A model generated the notes under the pieces. The model made no database searches. It worked only from the letters and a program-made list of their open reading frames with translations, and was not told the origin of the DNA. A program made the translations under genes and the position numbers. 64,000 nt of DNA, taken from the NCBI GenBank assembly GCA_963732765.1, contig CAVTAS010000008.1, positions 682,001 through 746,000 of the forward strand. The letters run 5' to 3'. Positions 59,565-64,000 of the stretch are shown here, piece after piece (the first letter of the stretch is position 1; each line of letters opens with the position of its first letter). This stretch comes from JANYHF01 sp963732765. Its GTDB lineage: Bacteria > Pseudomonadota > Alphaproteobacteria > Rhizobiales > Hyphomicrobiaceae.

Positions 59565-60449
59565 ATGCCAAAATCCTCAGCCAAACCCACTGCCTTGCGC
59601 GTCACCTATCAGGGCGAGCCGGGCGCCAATTCGCATATCGCGGCGCTGGAGATGTTTCCCGATTGCGAGCCGGTGCCCTGCGCGACGTTTGAGGACGCGC
59701 TGGCCGCCGTGAAATCGGGCGAGGCCGACCGCGGCATGATCGCGATCGAGAACACGCTGGCCGGGCGCGTCGCCGATGTCCATCACCTGCTGCCGAATGC
59801 CGGGCTCTCCATTGTCGGGGAGCATTTTCTGCGCATCCGCTTTCATCTGATGGCGATTAAGGGCGCGCGGCTTGAGGATATTCGGGACGTCTACAGCCAT
59901 GTCCATGCGCTGGGACAATGCCGCAAGATCATCCGTAAGCACGGGCTGAAGGCGCATATCACCGGCGACACGGCGGGGGCGGCGCGCGAAGTCGCCGAAT
60001 GGGGCGATGCAACCCGGGCGGCGCTCGCTCCGCCATTGGCTGCCGGCATCTACGGCCTCGACGTGCTGGTCAAGGATGTGGAGGACGAGGCGCACAACAC
60101 CACGCGCTTTGTGGTGCTGGCGCGCGAGCCGGTGGCCTCGAAGGCGGGCGACGGGACCTGGGTGACGAGCTTCATTTTCAACGTCCGCAACGTGCCGGCC
60201 GCGCTCTACAAGGCGCTGGGCGGGTTCGCAACCAACGGCGTCAACATCACCAAGCTGGAGTCCTACCAGCTCGGCGGCACCTTCTCGGCGACCATGTTCT
60301 ACGCCGATATCGAGGGCCACCCCGGCGACCGCCCAGTGCAGCTGGCGATGGAGGAACTGTCGTTCTTCACCAAGGAAGTGCGGATGCTGGGCACCTACCG
60401 GGCGAGCCCGCTCAGGGCTGGGTTCGGCGCCCAGCTGGCAGGCGACTGA
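59565..60449 (+). CDS. pheA: Prephenate dehydratase (monofunctional PheA)
   Basis: This 294-residue enzyme converts prephenate to phenylpyruvate in phenylalanine synthesis. The N-terminal dehydratase domain shows VTYQGEPGANSHIAALEMFP, then VKSGEADRGMIAIENTLAGR, and the catalytic THR/TRF motif appears as NTTRFVVLARE (about residue 185). The regulatory ACT domain follows (FIFNVRNVPAALYKALGGFA, NGVNITKLESY), which binds phenylalanine for feedback inhibition. There is no chorismate mutase domain. Its stop overlaps the start of the TRAP permease (TGATG). Confidence 0.95.
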   Translation: MPKSSAKPTALRVTYQGEPGANSHIAALEMFPDCEPVPCATFEDALAAVKSGEADRGMIAIENTLAGRVADVHHLLPNAGLSIVGEHFLRIRFHLMAIKGARLEDIRDVYSHVHALGQCRKIIRKHGLKAHITGDTAGAAREVAEWGDATRAALAPPLAAGIYGLDVLVKDVEDEAHNTTRFVVLAREPVASKAGDGTWVTSFIFNVRNVPAALYKALGGFATNGVNITKLESYQLGGTFSATMFYADIEGHPGDRPVQLAMEELSFFTKEVRMLGTYRASPLRAGFGAQLAGD

Positions 60450-61780
60450 TGACGCCTCCCGTAATGGGTCTTGCCAGTTTCGCCGTGTTGCTCGCCCTCC
60501 TGGCGCTCCGCATGCCCATCGGCGTCGCCATGCTGGCGGTTGGCTCGGCCGGCTTCATCGCCATCGACGGGCTGCCGCGCTATCTCGCATTTCTCAACAC
60601 CGCGCCCTACGACACGCTGGCCAACCCGTCTTTCTCAGTCATCCCGCTGTTCCTGCTGATGGGCAGCCTCGCCACCGTCTCGGGTCTGTCGGCGCGGCTG
60701 TTCCAGGGGGCGGAGGCGCTGGTCGGGCACTTGCGCGGCGGGCTGGCCATGGCGGCCGTGCTCTCGTGCGCGGCTTTCGGCACCATCTGCGGCTCGTCGC
60801 TGGCGACCGCCGCAACCATGGGCCAGGTCGCCTTGCCAGAGATGCGCCGCTACGGCTACTCCGGTGCGCTTTCGACCGGTGTGCTGGCGGCCGGTGGTAC
60901 GCTCGGCATCCTGGTGCCGCCGTCGGTTCCGCTGGTCATCTACGCCATCCTCACCGAGCAGAATGTCGCCAAGTTGTTCCTGGCTGCTATCATCCCTGCG
61001 GCCATCGCCGTCGCCGGGTTCCTAGCCGCCATCGCCGTCACGGTGCGCGTCAAGCCGGACTGGGCCCCGCCGGTCCGCGCGCCGCGACCCTTCGCCGAGC
61101 GCGCCGCCGCTGTCCTGGCGACCTGGCCGGTGATCGCGATTTTCGCCATTGTTTTCATCGGCATGAACGGCGATGTGTTTTTCCAACACAGCTTGTTCAC
61201 CCCCACCGAGGGCGCCAGCATCGGCGCGGCGCTGACCGGCGTGGCCGCGATCTGGATCGGCGGTTCGCGCTGGGCCGAGATCAAGGGCGCGCTGCTGCAA
61301 ACCGCCGAACAGTCCGGCATGATCTTCCTCATTCTGCTGGGAGCCGAGGTCTACAACGCCTTCCTGGCGCGCACCCATCTCACCAACGAAGCGGCCGCTC
61401 TGTTCGGTTCGGGTGCTGCCAATCCGATGCTGGTGATCGTCGCGATTGTCGCGGTCTACATCCTGCTCGGCTGCCTCATGGACAGCCTCAGCATGATCCT
61501 CCTGACCATCCCGGTGCTGTTCCCGGTCGTCATGGCGCTGCCTTTGGGGATGCCGCCGCAGGAGGTCGCGATCTGGTTCGGCGTGCTCAGTCTGGTGGTG
61601 GTGGAATTGGGTCTGATCCATCCACCCGTCGGGCTGAATGTGTTCGTCATCCACGCCATCGCCAAGGATGTGCCGATGCTGGAGACCTTCAAGGGCGTGG
61701 TGCCGTTCCTGATCTCGGAGTTCGGCCGCGTCGCGCTGCTGATCGCCTTTCCAGTGCTCTCACTCTGGCTTACGCGCTGA
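60449..61780 (+). CDS. TRAP transporter large permease (DctM family)
   Basis: This 443-residue protein has about eleven to twelve membrane helices: MGLASFAVLLALLALRMPIG at the start, GSLATVSGLSARLFQGAEAL, and GTICGSSLATAATMGQVALP. ILVPPSVPLVIYAILTEQNV carries the P-P motif, and LLGCLMDSLSMILLTIPVLF comes near residue 340. DctM is the sodium-coupled transport subunit and normally needs a small DctQ subunit and a periplasmic DctP. Neither is present: the gene is translationally coupled to pheA and followed by a terminator and rlpA. Substrate unknown. Confidence 0.92.
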   Translation: MTPPVMGLASFAVLLALLALRMPIGVAMLAVGSAGFIAIDGLPRYLAFLNTAPYDTLANPSFSVIPLFLLMGSLATVSGLSARLFQGAEALVGHLRGGLAMAAVLSCAAFGTICGSSLATAATMGQVALPEMRRYGYSGALSTGVLAAGGTLGILVPPSVPLVIYAILTEQNVAKLFLAAIIPAAIAVAGFLAAIAVTVRVKPDWAPPVRAPRPFAERAAAVLATWPVIAIFAIVFIGMNGDVFFQHSLFTPTEGASIGAALTGVAAIWIGGSRWAEIKGALLQTAEQSGMIFLILLGAEVYNAFLARTHLTNEAAALFGSGAANPMLVIVAIVAVYILLGCLMDSLSMILLTIPVLFPVVMALPLGMPPQEVAIWFGVLSLVVVELGLIHPPVGLNVFVIHAIAKDVPMLETFKGVVPFLISEFGRVALLIAFPVLSLWLTR

Positions 61781-61786
61781 AAACGA

Positions 61787-61823
61787 AAAACGCGCCGCCC
61801 CGGTTGGGAGCGACGCGCTTTTA
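61787..61823. terminator. Bidirectional terminator between the TRAP permease and rlpA
   Basis: CGCGCCG and CGACGCG arms (about 61791-61818) are flanked by AAAAA on the left and TTTT on the right, so it can terminate transcription from both convergent genes. Confidence 0.6.
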
Positions 61824-61845
61824 TGTTCGGCTCTGGCTGAAGCGG

Positions 61846-62463
61846 TCAGTTCGCCGGAGCGCCATTGGCGTTTGGCGTCTTGGCGATCGTGGTGGTCACG
61901 ATCTTCTTCTTCTTGCTGGCCAGCTTGATCGCGGCGGCCTTGTTCTTGCGCAGCTTGAGGCTGGCCATCATGGTCTTCTTGGCCTTGGCGCGAGCAAACG
62001 CGATCGCCTTCGCCTTTGCCTTTGCCTTGGCGCGGGCGGCAACCTGCACAGCCTTGGCGCGCGGCTTCTTGCTGTTGGCGGCAACCATGGTGCGCTTGCC
62101 GTAGCCGATGATGGCGATGTCGACCGGGGCCACGCCCGAGTTCAGCATGCCGACGACGCCAGCGGCGCCCTGCGAGAGATCGATAACGCGGCCGGCGATG
62201 AAGGGGCCACGGTCGTTGATGCGCACAACGACGCTGCGGCCGTTGTTGCGGTTGGTGACGCGCACGACGGTGCCGAACGGCAGCGTCTTGCTGGCGGCGG
62301 TCATGCCCATCGGATTGTAGCGTTCGCCGTTGGCGGTGAGCCGGCCGGCGAAGTCAAAGCCGTAGAAGGAGGCCATGCCTCCGGCCTTGGCCGCAGGTGC
62401 GCCCAAGAACTGCAATGTCGCCAGCACGCAAATGCCGAGAGCCGTCAAAATCACTCTGTACAT
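61846..62463 (-). CDS. rlpA: RlpA-like septal lytic transglycosylase / double-psi beta-barrel protein
   Basis: This 205-residue protein has a signal peptide (MYRVILTALGICVLATLQFL, cleavage near AKAGG). The DPBB domain follows: GMASFYGFDFAGRLTANGER, then MTAASKTLPFGTVVRVTNRN and VVVRINDRGPFIAGRVIDLS. The Asp of INDRGPF is the active residue in RlpA. Instead of a SPOR domain it ends in about 75 residues very rich in Ala and Lys (ARAKAKAKAKAIAFARAKAK), perhaps for binding anionic polymers. RlpA cleaves naked glycan strands. The protein is probably periplasmic; no Cys for lipidation is seen after the signal peptide. Confidence 0.88.
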   Translation of the reverse strand: MYRVILTALGICVLATLQFLGAPAAKAGGMASFYGFDFAGRLTANGERYNPMGMTAASKTLPFGTVVRVTNRNNGRSVVVRINDRGPFIAGRVIDLSQGAAGVVGMLNSGVAPVDIAIIGYGKRTMVAANSKKPRAKAVQVAARAKAKAKAKAIAFARAKAKKTMMASLKLRKNKAAAIKLASKKKKIVTTTIAKTPNANGAPAN

Positions 62464-62844
62464 GGATCATCCTCATCATTCAGGTAAGCAACGCGGGCCA
62501 TTGGGGCAGACACAATAGTGTCTTGTAAAAAATTCAACGCGGCCCGGTAGTTGCCCTACGAAAGCAGAACCGAAGTGTCAACATCGGTTGTGGATGCAGC
62601 CGATGCGCCGCGCCCCCCAATTCGCAGCATAAGCAGAAGCCATGCCGGTTTGATCGGCGTTCTCGGGAAACCGTTAACGGGCCGGTGCAGCAAGGCGGCG
62701 GAGCGGCCCAAAAGCTCGCCCGCCTACGGAGTATTACGCATGGCCGCAAGGCCGTCGCGCGAAAGACACAGCGTCATTCGTGTCGTTTGTGACCATGCCA
62801 AGCTATGCTATGCAACATGGCCGCATTGAGGGAGACGAGGGACT

Positions 62845-64000
62845 ATGTTGCAGCGTGTGATGCCGAAGTGGAGCACTGCCCGTTCGGCGGCGGCTGCGGC
62901 GGGTCCCGAACTGGCCGTGCACCTACCGGTCTCCGACGCCTATCAGAGACGCGACCGCTACATACCGGTCTCGCGCCGCGCCATTCTGGAGACGCTGTCG
63001 TCGCCCGACCTTTGGCCTGGTTTCGATCCCGCCACGGTGCGCACCTGTTTCCGCTATCTCGCCCATTGGCGGCACCTGAACTACGCCGACCAGGCCGTCG
63101 AACTGATCGAGGCCTATCAACCGTTCAACCCGGATCGCGACATCGCCCCGACGGCGTTGGTGGACGGGGCGGGTGGCGATGCGGGCAAGCGCGCTTTCAT
63201 CGGCAGCGTCCGCGGCATGCTGGAGCGGGCCAATTACGACGAGATCCCGCGCGACAAGCTGCAGGCGCTGGTAGACGAAGAGAATCCCTATGGGTTGGAT
63301 CTCGACGTCAACTTGGCCGAGTTCTCCGAGATCGTCCTTTATGTGCGCGGCGAAGCGAGCGAGATGGTCCAACCTGGCATGGCGGCCCGGCTGCGTGGCA
63401 AGAAGCCGGTCGAGATTTCGGTGTTCCAGCGCGTTTTTCTGCTGCTGTGCCTGAAACCGGAAGACGAGCGCATCAAGGAGATCATGACCGCCGAGCGCGT
63501 CAGCGACGCCAAAGCGCGAAAGATCTTGGCCAAGAACCGCAAAGCGCTGCCGAACAACGTTGATCACAGCCACATCTACATCAAGATGTTCAAGGACATG
63601 CCGCGACCCGATCTTGAGGTGATTTTTCCCAATACGCGGATAAAGCTGCGCTCGCAGGACAAGGTCACGATCGGCGCTTCGGCGGGTGGTGGCATCGGCA
63701 TGGGCGTGATCAGCACCGTCACCAAGGTGGTGGCGGCGGCGATGACCCCGATCGGTGCGGCGCTGGCCATCCTGGGCCTTGCGGGCGCGGCCAGCCAGCA
63801 GGTGGCGTCCGTCGTTCAGAAGCGCACCCGCTATATGTTGAAAGTGACGCGCAACCTGTACTTCCACAATATCTCCAGCAATCAGGGCGCGCTTGCCCTG
63901 CTCACCGAGCGAGCCGAAGAAGAAGACATCAAGGAAGAACTCCTGCTCTACGCGCTGTTGGCCAAAACGAGTGTCCGGCGCGATGAACTGGGTCACGCCC
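62845..64000 (+). CDS. DUF3754 (TMEM143-like) protein, 5' part only
   Basis: The gene runs off the window end after 385 codons and has no stop. From the ATG at 62845 (GGAGACGAGG just upstream) it reads MLQRVMPKWSTARSAAAAAG, then DRYIPVSRRAILETLSSPDL and YLAHWRHLNYADQAVELIEA. YQPFNPDRD, FQRVFLLLCLKPEDERIKEI and IYIKMFKDMPRPDLEVIFPN follow. These blocks match DUF3754, a family that includes mitochondrial TMEM143. A hydrophobic Gly/Ala segment with two or three short helices lies at about residues 280-330, so it is probably membrane associated. Function unknown. Of the gap 62464-62844 I can say only that it holds the divergent promoters. Confidence 0.82.
   Translation, partial: MLQRVMPKWSTARSAAAAAGPELAVHLPVSDAYQRRDRYIPVSRRAILETLSSPDLWPGFDPATVRTCFRYLAHWRHLNYADQAVELIEAYQPFNPDRDIAPTALVDGAGGDAGKRAFIGSVRGMLERANYDEIPRDKLQALVDEENPYGLDLDVNLAEFSEIVLYVRGEASEMVQPGMAARLRGKKPVEISVFQRVFLLLCLKPEDERIKEIMTAERVSDAKARKILAKNRKALPNNVDHSHIYIKMFKDMPRPDLEVIFPNTRIKLRSQDKVTIGASAGGGIGMGVISTVTKVVAAAMTPIGAALAILGLAGAASQQVASVVQKRTRYMLKVTRNLYFHNISSNQGALALLTERAEEEDIKEELLLYALLAKTSVRRDELGHA

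Noticed and set aside
59999..61780. A fused pheA-TRAP permease protein
   Set aside because: The longer frame upstream of 60449 overlaps pheA in a different phase and has no similarity; the TRAP family starts at the ATG overlapping the pheA stop.
62923..63996. A 357-codon minus-strand frame at the window end
   Set aside because: The plus strand carries a DUF3754 protein with a ribosome site and family motifs over the same bases.
1..64000. tRNA, rRNA, prophage or integrative element
   Set aside because: I saw no CCA-ended cloverleaf candidates, rRNA stretches, integrases, phage structural genes or transposases; negative by eye only.

Overview
The window looks like chromosomal DNA of a GC-rich alphaproteobacterium. 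The evidence is an RcdA/DUF1465 cell-cycle protein, a membrane-anchored CycM-type cytochrome c, a Zur-zinc transport locus, a PlcP/Agt-type lipid-remodelling pair and several long ABC operons. Gene content is core and metabolic. I see no prophage, plasmid backbone, CRISPR array, rRNA or tRNA. Order-level placement (Rhodospirillales- or Hyphomicrobiales-like) is inference only.

Layout. 1-3300: 3' end of a molybdenum hydroxylase, rcdA, rpmE (minus strand) and a solute-binding protein. 3551-6243: the matching two permeases and ATPase. 6251-10617: a Uma2 gene, ettA, and an ECF sigma/anti-sigma pair behind a cytochrome c' gene. 10814-16387: aspartate aminotransferase, a second Uma2 gene wedged against recO, and a large coiled-coil membrane protein. 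16464-24915: a surface-polysaccharide locus (asnB, two glycosyltransferases, an epimerase, a polyprenyl-phosphate sugar-1-phosphate transferase) and a subtilisin-like protease. 25191-29268: a DUF533 protein, a DUF2147 protein, acuI and dapD. 29331-34114: a decayed four-helix-bundle gene, then sufC-sufD-sufS-sufT without sufB. 34257-39108: a zinc locus (zur-znuC-znuB-znuA-hupE plus an unknown membrane protein) with a Zur-box-like site. 39595-43432: rarA, a DUF465 protein, a TPR protein and a CcdA-like protein. 43846-45873: a PlcP-like phosphoesterase and an Agt-like glycosyltransferase behind a Pho-box-like site. 46107-57534: a long minus-strand yejAABE/yejF-type peptide transporter operon with an embedded acetyltransferase, a polysaccharide deacetylase and a hydroxyacid dehydrogenase. 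57922-64000: cycM, kdsB, pheA, an orphan TRAP large permease, rlpA and the start of a DUF3754 gene cut by the window end.

Two traits cut across the window. First, many intergenic repeats of several families interrupt operons, and a few supply coding sequence or stop codons. Second, at least eight conserved genes carry a single 1-2 nt frameshift whose correction restores a family-length protein, plus one small gene with several frameshifts. Most of these look like assembly indels rather than real gene loss. The observations I rate highest are the Uma2 insertion that duplicated the 5' end of recO, the repeat-bearing coiled-coil protein with a possible OmpA-like C-terminus, the repeat elements, and the regulatory sites that link the zinc and lipid genes to Zur and PhoB.
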